This document shows, piece by piece, positions 8,925-17,901 of a DNA stretch of 64,000 bases. The notes below the pieces were generated by a model that saw only the letters and a list, made by a program, of their open reading frames with translations, was not told the origin of the DNA and did not search any database. Every line of letters starts with the position of its first letter. Positions within the stretch are counted from its first letter, which is position 1. Source of the stretch: Exiguobacterium sp. FSL W8-0210 (GTDB lineage Bacteria > Bacillota > Bacilli > Exiguobacteriales > Exiguobacteriaceae); the NCBI RefSeq assembly GCF_038006045.1, contig NZ_JBBOUK010000002.1:1-64000 (forward strand), written 5' to 3'. Position numbers and translations under genes: made by a program.

Positions 8925-10412
8925 TTATTTTTTTAATTCTTTGATTAATTGATCATAATTCTGAACCGCTGTCGACTTGAACAACGTTTCTTGTGTCCGA
9001 ACATCTTGAAGTGGATGTTCTATACAGTGAACCATCGCTTGAGCAAACGCTTCAATATCGTTTGCCGGAACGAGATAACCATTTTCACCATGGCGAATGA
9101 TCTCACGTGGTCCATACTTTACATCATATGAAATCACCGGACATCCGACATTGATACTCTCCATGACAGTTAGACCAAATCCTTCAAACTCACTTGTTAA
9201 GAGCGAAGCTTTGGATTCACGGAATACTTGACTCGGATTTTCTGTATAGCTATGAATTTCGACACTCTCTCGGATGCCTAATTCATCAATTAACTCTACC
9301 ATCATCGCTAACTGCCCTTGTTCGTCCATGCCGTATAAGACTAATTTTGTTTCATGTCCTGATTGTTTGAATAGGGCATAGCTTTTGAGTAAGTGATCCA
9401 TTTGTTTTTGTAATCCAAAGCGTCCAATGAAGCAAAACTGATCTTTGATAAAAACAGATGCTAGATTTGATTCTGGCTGTATGAAATGAGGAACGACTGC
9501 CATCTTTTCTTCAGGAATATCGAATTGTGCTAAAATATCTTCTTTCTGATGTTGCGTAAGCACAAGGTATCGTGTGATCTTTTCAGATTCTAACAATGCA
9601 CTTTTATAAGAAGATTTTAATTCTTCACCATCTAAGTGTGAGTTATGAAGAACAAATACTCGCTTGATATTTGCAGTAACATCTAAAATTGGACGATCCA
9701 ACAATCGTGCATCGACGAACACAATGTCTTCGTCTTTAAACAAATGATTGAAGTAATATGCAAATAGCTCTTTTTCTTTTTTAAACGATTTCATCATACG
9801 ACCATCTCGATACAAACTAATCAAGATAAGACTTGGTTTTACCTCATCGCTATAGAATTTTCTACAGTAAACTGAACCAGCGGTATCATAAAATTCTTCG
9901 ACGAGTTTTCCGTGATACGTTGGCGAGTAAATAGTCTTCCGATGTAATTCTCCATAAGCATTGTATTCCCAGCGTTCTGTTTTCTTTCGGGAAACCTCAC
10001 TCATGAAGTCTTCAATTTCTAAAATATTTGTATTTGGTTGGTATTTTCGATATAAAACATAGCTTTCTTGATCGTAATATCGAACGACATCACCTTTCTC
10101 AACACTTTTTAACCCTGGCATCGAACGATCCGTTGTCACTTTAATCGCTTTATTTAGAAATCGACTGGTCGGAATCTTAAATAGTTGACGTCCAGATAAC
10201 CAATCATATAAATTGTCAAACTTCACTTGTGAACCAGCCTTACCGTCTTTACGAAACTGGTCGTAAACGGTCGGATAATTGGCGTTGTAATTGGTCGTGA
10301 CAATAGTAGAGTATTCATTTAATTCATTTTCAATTAAGGCAATCCGACTTAAAAGAGCTTTCGTTCTTCCTCCGTGTTTTGGAGGTAAGGTTGACGTGAT
10401 GGTGTATAGCAT
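8925..10412 (-). CDS. TagE/GtfA-like glycosyltransferase (GT4)
   Basis: Cytoplasmic retaining glycosyltransferase of 495 residues. The C-terminal half is a GT-B nucleotide-sugar domain with FIGRFGLQKQMDHLL, then SEFEGFGLTVMESINVGCPV (the E-x7-E region) and GENGYLVPAND. The N-terminal region with LPPKHGGRTKALLSR is typical of poly(glycerol-phosphate) alpha-glucosyltransferases (TagE) and accessory Gtf enzymes. The partner galU downstream supplies UDP-glucose, which supports a teichoic-acid glucosylation role. AAGGAG lies 8 nt before the ATG. Confidence 0.82.
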   Translation of the reverse strand: MLYTITSTLPPKHGGRTKALLSRIALIENELNEYSTIVTTNYNANYPTVYDQFRKDGKAGSQVKFDNLYDWLSGRQLFKIPTSRFLNKAIKVTTDRSMPGLKSVEKGDVVRYYDQESYVLYRKYQPNTNILEIEDFMSEVSRKKTERWEYNAYGELHRKTIYSPTYHGKLVEEFYDTAGSVYCRKFYSDEVKPSLILISLYRDGRMMKSFKKEKELFAYYFNHLFKDEDIVFVDARLLDRPILDVTANIKRVFVLHNSHLDGEELKSSYKSALLESEKITRYLVLTQHQKEDILAQFDIPEEKMAVVPHFIQPESNLASVFIKDQFCFIGRFGLQKQMDHLLKSYALFKQSGHETKLVLYGMDEQGQLAMMVELIDELGIRESVEIHSYTENPSQVFRESKASLLTSEFEGFGLTVMESINVGCPVISYDVKYGPREIIRHGENGYLVPANDIEAFAQAMVHCIEHPLQDVRTQETLFKSTAVQNYDQLIKELKK

Positions 10413-10495
10413 TCTCTTTTCTCCTTACTCTCTGTATCTAAATATGGTCATTACTGCATTCGATTTATCACTTTAGACAAAAACGATAACTGTTA

Positions 10496-10525
10496 ATTAT
10501 GTGTGTATTTTTATAATCAAGTCAA
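10496..10525 (-). promoter_or_regulatory. Probable promoter of the glycosyltransferase-galU genes
   Basis: On the minus strand TTGACT (10520-10525) and CATAAT (10496-10501) are separated by 18 bp, about 85 bp upstream of the glycosyltransferase start. This is the only good sigma-A-like pair I see in the 10413-10821 gap. Confidence 0.45.
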
Positions 10526-10667
10526 TTACTTTAACAACTTTTTAGTCCTATTCGTTTGTTTACTCAATTTAAACTCATAAGAGCAACCATAAATATGTAT
10601 TTATACTCCAGCTCGAATAGTGTAAGGATTGAATTTATAGTTGCTTTACATGCTATAACTGATCCAA

Positions 10668-10712
10668 ATAAAAAACCTTAAACAAAGTGCACAATGTCCA
10701 CTCGAATAAGGT
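10668..10712 (-). terminator. Terminator downstream of the 10.8-11.5 kb membrane gene
   Basis: Outer arms ACCTTA (10675-10680) and TAAGGT (10707-10712) enclose an inner AGTG/CACT stem. On the minus strand a run of T follows (A-run at 10670-10675). The rest of the 10413-10821 gap is AT-rich and shows no gene. Confidence 0.6.
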
Positions 10713-10821
10713 CTCAATGTATGATAAAACAATTGTTTAAATATAGAACCTCCGAATAGAAGAAATTGATTCCTATTTACATACAAAATCATTCTTGTTC
10801 TCACTGTATCGAAATTTCGAT

Positions 10822-11459
10822 TTAATTTAATGGACTTGATTTTGAAGCATGTGCTTCTGAAGCATCAACCACAATATGATCAATCTCAACTGAGTCGGAA
10901 ATTTTATTAGGTTCACGTTCTGCGATGTTTTCGAGTGCTTCTTTTTGATCATTCTTTGCTAGAGGTTCGGCCGAACGTTCGTCTAACCATTCTATTTGAA
11001 TTCCCTTCAAAAAACTTACTAATATAGCTACCCTATCTGCATATAAATTAAAGAATGGCTCACACATTTTTAAGATAACGTGCACAATAAAAGCTGCAAG
11101 AAAATAAATTACAAAATAAAGGACTAACTCTTTATTGGTTACTTGAACCTTATTGGAAAGAATCGAAATCAATGTCACGCCGATAACAACAAATGGAAGA
11201 GCGACACCTAACCGTTTCTGATTTCCATCTCGCTCTTCAGCGAGAGTTTAATAAGTATATCAAGTTGAGCACTATTAACTATATTTTCTTCATTTAATTT
11301 TTCTTTTAACTCTTCTTTGTATTTCTCATCCTCGTATTTCTCATCCTCGTTTACAAAAAATTCTGTTTCTCTTTCTAAATAATTGAAATGACGGTATGTC
11401 CCTATCGCAAATATAGTAGGTAGTATCCATGAAACTGGAAGCATGAACTGTTTAGACAA
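10822..11459 (-). pseudogene. Membrane protein of unknown function, probably frameshifted
   Basis: Two adjacent frames look like parts of one gene. The upstream part (11208-11459, 83 residues, TTG start) has a hydrophobic stretch LPVSWILPTIFAIG and an acidic helix, and ends SLKSEMEIRNG. The downstream part (10822-11178, GTG start) has two more membrane segments and an acidic tail. Its frame stays open above the GTG and reads AEERDGNQKRLGVALPFVV, which joins naturally to LIKLSL of the first part with a one-base shift near 11240. A run of eight A at 11484-11491 may mark another slip at the N-terminus. I do not recognise the family. It could also be two short overlapping genes. Confidence 0.45.
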
Positions 11460-11532
11460 TAACGGAACTAGAATTACACTGCCAAAAAAAACACATTATC
11501 AAAAAAACACTGAAGGCAAATTCTGAACTGAA

Positions 11533-11579
11533 CCCCGAATGATAGACACTTGAAAAAAAGTGTATCATTCGGGGTTTTT
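11533..11579 (+). terminator. Hairpin terminator inside the left end of the IS3 element
   Basis: CCCCGAATGATA and TATCATTCGGGG form a long stem with one bulged G, followed by five T. It overlaps the left inverted repeat, where it would block transcription entering the transposase from outside. Confidence 0.6.
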
Positions 11580-11634
11580 CGTGTGGATACGACTCTCTAT
11601 AATGAACCTATTCATTCAGACAGGAGAAACAACT

Positions 11635-12060
11635 ATGAGTAAAATCACCTTCATTATGACTCAAATCAACCAGCTCGAAGAAAATCCGAACGTCGCTTCA
11701 GTATCAGAACGCTCGATCCAGTACACCGCCGAGTTCAAGGTCAAGGCTGTACGTGAGAATATGGAGGGAAAGAGACCTCAACAAATCTTCACGGAGGCCG
11801 GATTTGACCTGACGGTGATCGGGAAACGAAAAGCGCAGTCCGCGTTGATTCGCTGGCGCCAAACGTTCCGAAAAGACGGAGAAGAGGGTCTTCGGAACGA
11901 TAAACGTGGGAAGGCTCTGGAAGGCGGACGTCCGAAAACAGACGAGTCGATAGAGAGACGGTTGGCGAAGGCAGAGGCACGGATCAAATACCTGACGGCA
12001 GAGAACGAGCTCTTAAAAAAGCTAGAGAAGTTAGAAGGGCAGGCGAAACGTACGAACTAA
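11635..12060 (+). CDS. IS3-family transposase OrfA
   Basis: A 141-residue helix-turn-helix subunit that binds the element ends. The ATG at 11635 is chosen because CAGGAGAAACAACT precedes it. The HTH region is YTAEFKVKAVRENMEGKRPQ through RWRQTFRKDGEEGL, followed by a leucine-rich coiled coil (KAEARIKYLTAENELLKKLE). An A6G run at 12015-12021 is the expected -1 frameshift site, which would fuse OrfA to OrfB. Confidence 0.9.
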   Translation: MSKITFIMTQINQLEENPNVASVSERSIQYTAEFKVKAVRENMEGKRPQQIFTEAGFDLTVIGKRKAQSALIRWRQTFRKDGEEGLRNDKRGKALEGGRPKTDESIERRLAKAEARIKYLTAENELLKKLEKLEGQAKRTN

Positions 12061-12965
12061 CACCAGCAGAGAAATATCAGGTCATCAACACCGTCATCCG
12101 CATCGCACAGCTTAAGAATCTCGTCCGCCCACTATGTGAGATCGCCGGAGTGAGCCGCCGTAATGGCTATTACGCTTGGTTGAACCGTACCGAGGCGTAT
12201 TCCCTCCGGGAAGAGCGTGATTACCTAGATGCGACACTCCTCAAGAAAATCCATGATCGTCACAAAGGCAAAGTCGGTTATCGGGGACTGTACATGGAGA
12301 TGTTCGCTACCCTCGGTTTTCGAATCAACCATAAACGGATTCTCCGACTGATGCGCAAATATAACATCGTGACCAAAATCCGAAGGATGAACCCTTATCG
12401 AAAGCTCTCTCGAGCGACACACGAGCACCGCGTCGTGCCGAACCGGTTGAACCGCGAGTTCCAGCAGAGCGAGCCCGGGAAGGTGTTCGTGACCGATATC
12501 ACCTACCTCCCCATCGCCTCCGGCGAGAACGTCTATCTGTCTTGTGTGAAGGACGTCGCCACACGCGAGATCGTGGCACACAGACTGTCCACGGATTTTC
12601 GTATGGATCTCGTCTTTCAGACGATGAAAAAGCTCGAAGAGCATCTCCAAGGGAATCGACATCCCGAAGCGATGATTCATTCGGATCAAGGCTTCCACTA
12701 TACCCACCCGGACTACCAGCGACTCGTTGGCAATCTCGGACTGGTCCAGTCCATGTCCCGTCGGGGCAACTGTCTCGACAACGCGCCGATCGAATCGTTC
12801 TTCGGTCATTTGAAGGACTATGTCACCAACCGTTCGTGCGGATCAGTCGAGGAGGTCCGAGAGATGGTCGGGGACTACATCAGCTATTAAAACTGCGAAC
12901 GCAGTCAATGGAACCTAAAAAAGATGACCCCGAAACAATATCGGGACAATCTGATCGCAGCATAG
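12021..12965 (+). pseudogene. IS3-family transposase OrfB (DDE integrase), C-terminal nonsense
   Basis: The -1 frame entered at the A6G site reads AREVRRAGETYELTPAEKYQ and continues through the rve integrase core: VTDITYL (first D), IHSDQGFHYTH (second D) and GNCLDNAPIESFFGHLK (E). The frame stops at TAA 12888-12890 after GDYISY. The same frame then continues NCERSQWNLKKMTPKQYRDN to the normal end at 12963-12965. A Tyr codon has apparently become TAA. The DDE triad is intact, but the last 25 residues are lost. Confidence 0.85.
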
Positions 12966-13087
12966 AAAACGTGGTCTTTTTATTAAACTGTCCATTTTAC
13001 GGGGCTCAGTTCAATCAGAGAAAAATTGCGTTTTGCCATCAGTTTGAAATAAAAAAGCATATTACTGTGCCTTTTAGTTTATTACAA

Positions 13088-13450
13088 TTAAAAATCTTCA
13101 AAGCCTTTAATTTCAAAATTAGATAAATCTAATTTCAAATTCTTTAAATTTTTTACTAAAATATCAAACTTTAAAAATTCTTGGTTTCTTTTATCGTCAG
13201 GAATAGATTCTGGATTGAAAATTTTTATCCCTTCCTCTATCCATTTTTTTCTATAAAGTTGAAAAGCCACTTCTATAAATTCTTCAGGTATTGTTATGAA
13301 ACCATGAATCACATCATTATCTTCGCTAAAACCATATTCAAATCCGCAACAAGGACATATTTCATATGTTTTTAAATATTCTCCCTCTACAAATACTGGT
13401 TCTTCCAACCCTTCAAACCCACAAACTGAGCATAGATGTAATTTTTTCAT
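13088..13450 (-). CDS. Cys-rich probable immunity protein
   Basis: About 120 residues from the Met at 13450. Two CxxC pairs sit near the N-terminus (CSVCGFEG and CPCCGFEYGFSED), likely binding zinc. The rest is a short alpha/beta domain. It starts 36 bp after the toxin-like gene and on the same strand, the usual toxin-then-immunity order. Inference: it protects the cell from the neighbouring toxin. I recognise this CxxC...CPCCGxE pattern from small proteins beside polymorphic toxins, but not a named family. The start could also be 13471. Confidence 0.5.
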   Translation of the reverse strand: MKKLHLCSVCGFEGLEEPVFVEGEYLKTYEICPCCGFEYGFSEDNDVIHGFITIPEEFIEVAFQLYRKKWIEEGIKIFNPESIPDDKRNQEFLKFDILVKNLKNLKLDLSNFEIKGFEDF

Positions 13451-13485
13451 TTTATATAATATACTCCTCATGAAAACTTGTATTT

Positions 13486-13896
13486 TTATTGATTTTTAAA
13501 ATATTTATAACCCGCTTCTTTATTCGGATGTTTAGGTTTAAAGTACGTAATTATTGTATCTGTATCTCCATTTTTTTCAACTGATAAGAATTCATTTGTA
13601 TCTTTGTTGTACTTGTAGTATCTATATTTACCATTAAATTTTTTCTTGCTTTTTTTCTCTAATACTGTTTTACTTGTAGCTTTTCCCAATAGAGTACGTG
13701 CTTTATTTAAATATTGAGATTTAGTAATATACTTACCCTTTATTTTGCTAAACTCTTTTTTATGCTTATCATAATGAGCATCTAATTTTGACATTTTTAC
13801 TGTTCTTACTGCGTTTGAAGCTGATGTCTTAGATCCATGTTTTTTAACTGCCTTGCTAACACTCGATTTACCAAATTTTTTAATAGCTTGTTTCAT
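13486..13896 (-). CDS. Orphan polymorphic-toxin C-terminal module (predicted RNase)
   Basis: 136 residues, very Lys-rich. KLDAHYDKHKKEFSKIKGKY, then ITKSQYLNKARTLL, then YRYYKYNKDTNEFLSVE and TIITYFKPKH match the ordered pattern of BECR-fold RNase tips at the ends of RHS, CdiA and YD-repeat proteins. The frame stays open for 18 more codons upstream of the first Met (REFSSIFVARVG) to a TAA. There is no convincing ribosome binding site, so it looks like a detached toxin tip rather than a complete gene. It sits 470 bp from the IS3 end. No RHS shaft lies next to it; the only RHS gene, at 53 kb, has a different tip. Confidence 0.6.
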   Translation of the reverse strand: MKQAIKKFGKSSVSKAVKKHGSKTSASNAVRTVKMSKLDAHYDKHKKEFSKIKGKYITKSQYLNKARTLLGKATSKTVLEKKSKKKFNGKYRYYKYNKDTNEFLSVEKNGDTDTIITYFKPKHPNKEAGYKYFKNQ

Positions 13897-13972
13897 TCCT
13901 ACACGTGCAACAAAAATAGAAGAGAATTCACGACCTATTAAGTCTTCTCCTTAGATTGTAGACAAAACAACA

Positions 13973-14019
13973 GGACCAACGCACAAATACTTTAGAAGTA
14001 ACCGTGCGTTGATCCTTTT
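13973..14019 (+). terminator. Hairpin with T-run
   Basis: GGACCAACGCAC (13973-13984) pairs with GTGCGTTGATCC with one mismatch, followed by TTTTC. The 13897-14268 gap holds this and the GntR terminator; no gene is seen. Confidence 0.5.
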
Positions 14020-14133
14020 CTTAATCATCAGTCTATTCGTTGTTCAGCTGTCTTATTAATATCGCTCAAAGTAGATTCCTCTTCATCTACATAATTATCA
14101 ACAATTATGTTCATAAAAATAGCTTGAAAGAGC

Positions 14134-14180
14134 ATAAAAAAAGGCGTGTACATTTCGATGTCGAAATTTGTATACACCTT
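14134..14180 (-). terminator. Terminator of the GntR gene, with a TTTCGATGTCGAAA centre
   Basis: Arms at 14141-14158 and 14161-14180 form a long hairpin. On the minus strand it ends in seven T. The central 14-mer TTTCGATGTCGAAA (14153-14166) is the exact reverse complement of the centre of the palindrome at 28743-28756. Confidence 0.7.
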
Positions 14181-14268
14181 TCCTATTAAAGCATTATTGA
14201 ATTAACTAATAGCATCTCTTAAGTTCAATCAGAACGAGAAGATGCTCATCCACTTGACCCTTCTTCAT

Positions 14269-14997
14269 TCATCGACCGATGTGAACGGAAGTAAAGACGA
14301 ACTTATCGTAACGGTGTCGCGAGAACGAATACTCGAACGGCTTCCCGTTCCCGAGAAAGACGACTTGCTCGACCTCGATGATTGGATCGGTCTCCTCATT
14401 CCCGAGATAATCGCGGTCCCACTGGTCCGGTTTATCCGCCCGGATCATCTTGTGTGAGCTCGTAATCGAGTAACCGAGTTCTTCCTGGATGTATCGATAG
14501 ATTGAACTATCGAGGACCTCCTTCGTCACGCCAGTGATCAACGAGGAAGGCATGAACGTATGCTCGATCACGTAAGGTTCGTCATCGACATAACGGACGC
14601 GCCGGATTTCATAGACGGGATCCGTCTTCTCAATCATCAGGTGACGGGCGACCTCCGCATCCGGGAAGCGCACCTCGAACTGGAGGACTTCACTCCTGAC
14701 GGCCCGCTCGCCGAGAAGCTTCGTCAGCCCTTGGGATTCTTTGTTCAACACGTTGATCCTACCCTGCGAGAAGCTCGAAGGTAGGATGAAGGTCCCTTGC
14801 CCTCGCTGGCGGTAGATGATGCCTTCCGACACCAGGATTTCGAGGGCCCGCTTCATCGTCATCCGGCTGACCGCGAACTCCTCCGCGAGTTGGATCTCGT
14901 CCGGCAACGCTTCCTCAACATCATAACCTCCGTTAAGGATTCGTCCGCGCAGTTCATCTGCGATTTTCTCGTACTTTGGTTTCTTTTTAGTAGACAT
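14269..14997 (-). CDS. GntR/HutC-family transcription regulator of the beta-glucoside genes
   Basis: 242 residues. The N-terminal winged helix spans YEKIADELRGRILNGGY to YRQRGQGTFI, and the C-terminal UTRA ligand-binding domain includes VYEIRRVRYVDDEPYVIEHT. It lies directly upstream of, and on the same strand as, the 6-phospho-beta-glucosidase/PTS operon's 3' end, separated by a terminator. Inference: it represses the PTS operon and itself, with a phosphorylated beta-glucoside as inducer. A 13-bp element shared between its own promoter (15008-15020) and the PTS promoter (18593-18605) supports this. Confidence 0.88.
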   Translation of the reverse strand: MSTKKKPKYEKIADELRGRILNGGYDVEEALPDEIQLAEEFAVSRMTMKRALEILVSEGIIYRQRGQGTFILPSSFSQGRINVLNKESQGLTKLLGERAVRSEVLQFEVRFPDAEVARHLMIEKTDPVYEIRRVRYVDDEPYVIEHTFMPSSLITGVTKEVLDSSIYRYIQEELGYSITSSHKMIRADKPDQWDRDYLGNEETDPIIEVEQVVFLGNGKPFEYSFSRHRYDKFVFTSVHIGR

Positions 14998-15007
14998 GAT
15001 TACACCC

Positions 15008-15037
15008 CATGTATAGACATATACGTATAATATAACA
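15008..15037 (-). promoter_or_regulatory. GntR promoter with predicted operator
   Basis: On the minus strand ATGTCTATACATG (15008-15020) matches ATGTCTATACTTG at 18593-18605 in 12 of 13 positions. A TATACG/TTATAC-rich -10 region overlaps it. Predicted autoregulation site. Confidence 0.5.
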
Positions 15038-15077
15038 AAAAAGGATGACCAGGGCTAGATATATCCTGATCATCCTT
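15036..15077 (-). terminator. Terminator of the beta-glucoside operon
   Basis: Arms AAGGATGACCAGG (15041-15053) and CCTGATCATCCTT (15065-15077) pair with one mismatch. On the minus strand six T follow. It begins 2 bp after the glucosidase stop. Confidence 0.85.
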
Positions 15078-15079
15078 CA

Positions 15080-16501
15080 TCATCTCACGAACCCATCCTC
15101 TTCGATCACATGCTTGAACCAGTGACCACTCTTCTTGACCGTCCGGCTCTGACTCGTAAGATCCACGCCGACGAAGCCGTAGCGGTTCTTGTAGGCGTTA
15201 CTCCATGACCAGTTGTCCATGAAGGTCCAAAGGTGATAGCCTTTGACGTTCGAACCTTCCTCCAAGGCCAGATGCACCCACTTCAGGTGCTCCGCGATGA
15301 AGTCGATTCGGTAATCGTCCTGGATGCTGCCGTCCGCGTCGCGATAGCGTTCCTCCCCCTCGACCCCCATCCCGTTCTCTGAGATGAAGCACTCGATGTT
15401 CCCGTAGTTCTCACGAAGGTTCGTCAGGATGTCATAGACGCCCTTCTCGTAGATCTCCCAGCCACGATGACGGTTCATCTTCCGCCCTGGCATCTCATAG
15501 TAGTCGAACAGGTGCTCCGGCATGAACGGTGCCTTCGGGTTCGGAAGATGTTCCTTCACCTTAATCCGTCTCGGCTGATAATAGTTGATGCCGAGCAGGT
15601 CGACCGTGTGGGTCGCAATCTTCTGTCGATCCAGTTCCTCCATCAGAGGAAGCGCATCCTGCTCCTTCAACAGGTCTATCAACTCTGACGGAAATGTCCC
15701 GAGCACGGACGGGTCCAGGAAGGAACGGTTGAACAGGATGTCCGCCAGATGCGCGGCATGAAGGTCAGCCTCGTTCTGGCTTCTCGGATATGACGGCGTC
15801 AGGTTGAGGATGATGCCAATCTTACCAGCCTTGCCCGACTCCTTATACGCCTCGATGGCAAGGGCACTCGATAAGATTGAATGATAGGCGACCTGGACGG
15901 CGCGCTTGAAATCCACCACGTTCGGATAATGGAAGTCGTACAGATAGCCTCCCTCTACCGGAACAATCGGTTCGTTGTGCGTGAACCATTTCGTCACGCG
16001 GTCCCCGAACAGCTCGAAGCAGACCTTAGCATAGTCGACGTAACGTGTGACGACTTCTCGGCTCTCCCAGCCACCCTGCTGCTGCAACGCGAGCGGCATG
16101 TCGAAGTGGTACAGGTTGACGAAGGGCTCGATGCCGGACTGGATCAGCTCGTCGATCACGCGATTGTAGAAATCGACGGCGAGCGGGTTGACCTCCCCTT
16201 CCCCGGTCGGGAACAGACGGGACCAGGAGATCGACATCCGGAACGAGTTGTGCCCGAGTTCTTTCATCAAAGCAATGTCCTTTTCGTACTGATGATAGAA
16301 GTCGGACGCCACCGTCGCACCAACGCCGTCGAAGAAACGATTCGGCTCCTGCTCGTACCAATAGTCCCAGATGTTTGGTCCTTTTCCGCCCTCATACGCA
16401 GCACCTTCCATTTGCGTCGCGGATGCGGCTGTCCCCCACCAGAAGTCGGTCGGGAAGGTATACTTTTTCTCCTGCGTGGTCGTGTTCTCTGTCTGATTCA
16501 T
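15080..16501 (-). CDS. 6-phospho-beta-glucosidase (GH1)
   Basis: Cytoplasmic hydrolase that cleaves phosphorylated beta-glucosides delivered by the PTS. 473 residues from the ATG at 16501; a GTG at 16510 is possible but lies too near AGGAT. GH1 signatures are clear: FWWGTAASATQMEGAA at the start, THNEP (acid/base Glu), ISENG (nucleophile Glu) near residue 370 and WTFMDNWSWSNAYKNRYGF near the end. KKSGHWFK fits the usual phosphate-binding C-terminal region. It is the last gene of the operon EIIB-EIIA-EIIC-glucosidase, 48 bp after EIIC. Confidence 0.93.
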   Translation of the reverse strand: MNQTENTTTQEKKYTFPTDFWWGTAASATQMEGAAYEGGKGPNIWDYWYEQEPNRFFDGVGATVASDFYHQYEKDIALMKELGHNSFRMSISWSRLFPTGEGEVNPLAVDFYNRVIDELIQSGIEPFVNLYHFDMPLALQQQGGWESREVVTRYVDYAKVCFELFGDRVTKWFTHNEPIVPVEGGYLYDFHYPNVVDFKRAVQVAYHSILSSALAIEAYKESGKAGKIGIILNLTPSYPRSQNEADLHAAHLADILFNRSFLDPSVLGTFPSELIDLLKEQDALPLMEELDRQKIATHTVDLLGINYYQPRRIKVKEHLPNPKAPFMPEHLFDYYEMPGRKMNRHRGWEIYEKGVYDILTNLRENYGNIECFISENGMGVEGEERYRDADGSIQDDYRIDFIAEHLKWVHLALEEGSNVKGYHLWTFMDNWSWSNAYKNRYGFVGVDLTSQSRTVKKSGHWFKHVIEEDGFVR

Positions 16502-16548
16502 CCTATGCACATCCTATCTATAGTTGTTTTTCACTCAACCGACGTCGT

Positions 16549-17886
16549 TCAGCCGATTTGTTCCTTCTTCTCCTGCGTAGCGTTCGCCTCCTCACGCTCC
16601 TTCTTCAGGTTCAGGCGATCGATGAAGACGAGGAACGGGAACCATACCGCCATGATGATGGCGAAGTTGACGAGCTGTAACAGACCTCCGGCGAGAGAGT
16701 TGGTCGCCATCATGCCGCTGATGAACATCGGCACGGTCCACGGCACGGCTACGCCGGTCGGAGGCGGGACGATGCCCGTCGACATGGCGAAGTATGTCAC
16801 GGTCACCGTGATCAATGGTGCGACGATCCATGGAATCATGATCAACGGGTTCATGACGATCGGGAGACCGAAAATCATCGGCTCATTGACGTTGAAGACA
16901 CCAGGCCCAATTGATAGTTTCCCGATCTGCTTCAATTGCTTGGAGCGCATGAACAACAGGATGGCGACGACCACCGCCAGCGTCGAACCCGAGCCTCCGA
17001 TCCCGACGGTGTAGATTTCGATGAACTGTTTGCTGATGATGTTCGGGATTTCTCCGTTCGCGGTATAGGCGTTCAGGTTCTCGAGGGACAGCGTGTTCCA
17101 AATCGGATCCATTACCGAGTTGACGATGACCTGACCGTGGAGACCGAAAAACCAGAACAATTGGACGAAGAAGATGGCAATCAATGTCGGGACGAGACCA
17201 TTCCCTAGGTTGACGAGTGGTTTTTGGACGAGATTAAAGATGAGATCATGTAGGTTCGTGTCCAAAAGTGAAGCGACTGCGATGTTAATCCCGAGGAAGA
17301 CGGTGAGCGTAAGTAATGCCGGTACGAGTGCCGAGAACGATTTAGCGACCGCGGTCGGTACACCAGCCGGCATCTTGATTGTCCAGTTCTTCTGGACGAT
17401 CAAGCGATAGATCTCTCCTGCCAGGAATCCTGTGATCATGGCGAGGAACATGCCCTTCGCGCCGAGTCGGTCGAGCGGGATGACGTTACCCACCGGCTCC
17501 GTGACGTTTTCGACCGAGACGAAGAACGGAGTAAGTAATAGGAACGAGACGAGGGCGATGACACCACCGAATACGGCTTCGACCTCATAACTCTTGGATA
17601 GATAATAGCCAATACCGAACACGACGAACAATGACATGATGCCCATCGTCGCAGATGGTGCATTCCCGAGCGACGTCTTGAAGGCGTCGAGCACGCCAGG
17701 GGACATGAACTTGTCGAGGAATGGTAGGTTGGCGACGACGACGATCAAGGAACCGAACATCGTAATCGGGAAAGCAAGCATGAATGCGTCACGTAACGTC
17801 TGCAGGTAGCGACTGTTGTTCAAGAATGCCGCCATCGGCATCAGGAAACGGCTCAACAGGTCGAACCACTTACTATTCTCTGTCAT
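16549..17886 (-). CDS. PTS EIIC, lactose/cellobiose family
   Basis: Membrane channel for beta-glucoside uptake with phosphorylation. 445 residues from the ATG at 17886, chosen for AAGGAG 8 nt upstream. About ten hydrophobic segments are visible. The conserved Lac/Cel EIIC motifs include GVFNVNEPMIFGLPIVMNP and GGSGSTLAVVVAI, and the first segment reads RDAFMLAFPITMFGSL. It works with the EIIA and EIIB encoded just upstream. Confidence 0.93.
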   Translation of the reverse strand: MTENSKWFDLLSRFLMPMAAFLNNSRYLQTLRDAFMLAFPITMFGSLIVVVANLPFLDKFMSPGVLDAFKTSLGNAPSATMGIMSLFVVFGIGYYLSKSYEVEAVFGGVIALVSFLLLTPFFVSVENVTEPVGNVIPLDRLGAKGMFLAMITGFLAGEIYRLIVQKNWTIKMPAGVPTAVAKSFSALVPALLTLTVFLGINIAVASLLDTNLHDLIFNLVQKPLVNLGNGLVPTLIAIFFVQLFWFFGLHGQVIVNSVMDPIWNTLSLENLNAYTANGEIPNIISKQFIEIYTVGIGGSGSTLAVVVAILLFMRSKQLKQIGKLSIGPGVFNVNEPMIFGLPIVMNPLIMIPWIVAPLITVTVTYFAMSTGIVPPPTGVAVPWTVPMFISGMMATNSLAGGLLQLVNFAIIMAVWFPFLVFIDRLNLKKEREEANATQEKKEQIG

Positions 17887-17901
17887 CTCAAACACTCCTT
17901 A

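Larger units (their letters stand above)
11524..13013 (+). mobile_element. IS3-family (IS150-like) insertion sequence, nearly complete
   Basis: The ends are imperfect inverted repeats: TGAACTGAACCCCGAATGAT at 11524 and, on the other strand, TGAACTGAGCCCCGTAAAAT ending at 13013. The length is about 1490 bp with orfA and orfB in the usual order. No clear 3-4 bp target duplication is seen (TTC on the left, ATC on the right), which suggests rearrangement or age. A relative survives as a remnant at 42.0-42.7 kb. Confidence 0.88.

Noticed and set aside
15881-17014. Long plus-strand frame (377 codons) across the glucosidase and EIIC genes
   Set aside because: It is antisense to two clearly conserved genes. 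GC-rich genes often leave an open complementary frame, and the product has no recognisable domain.
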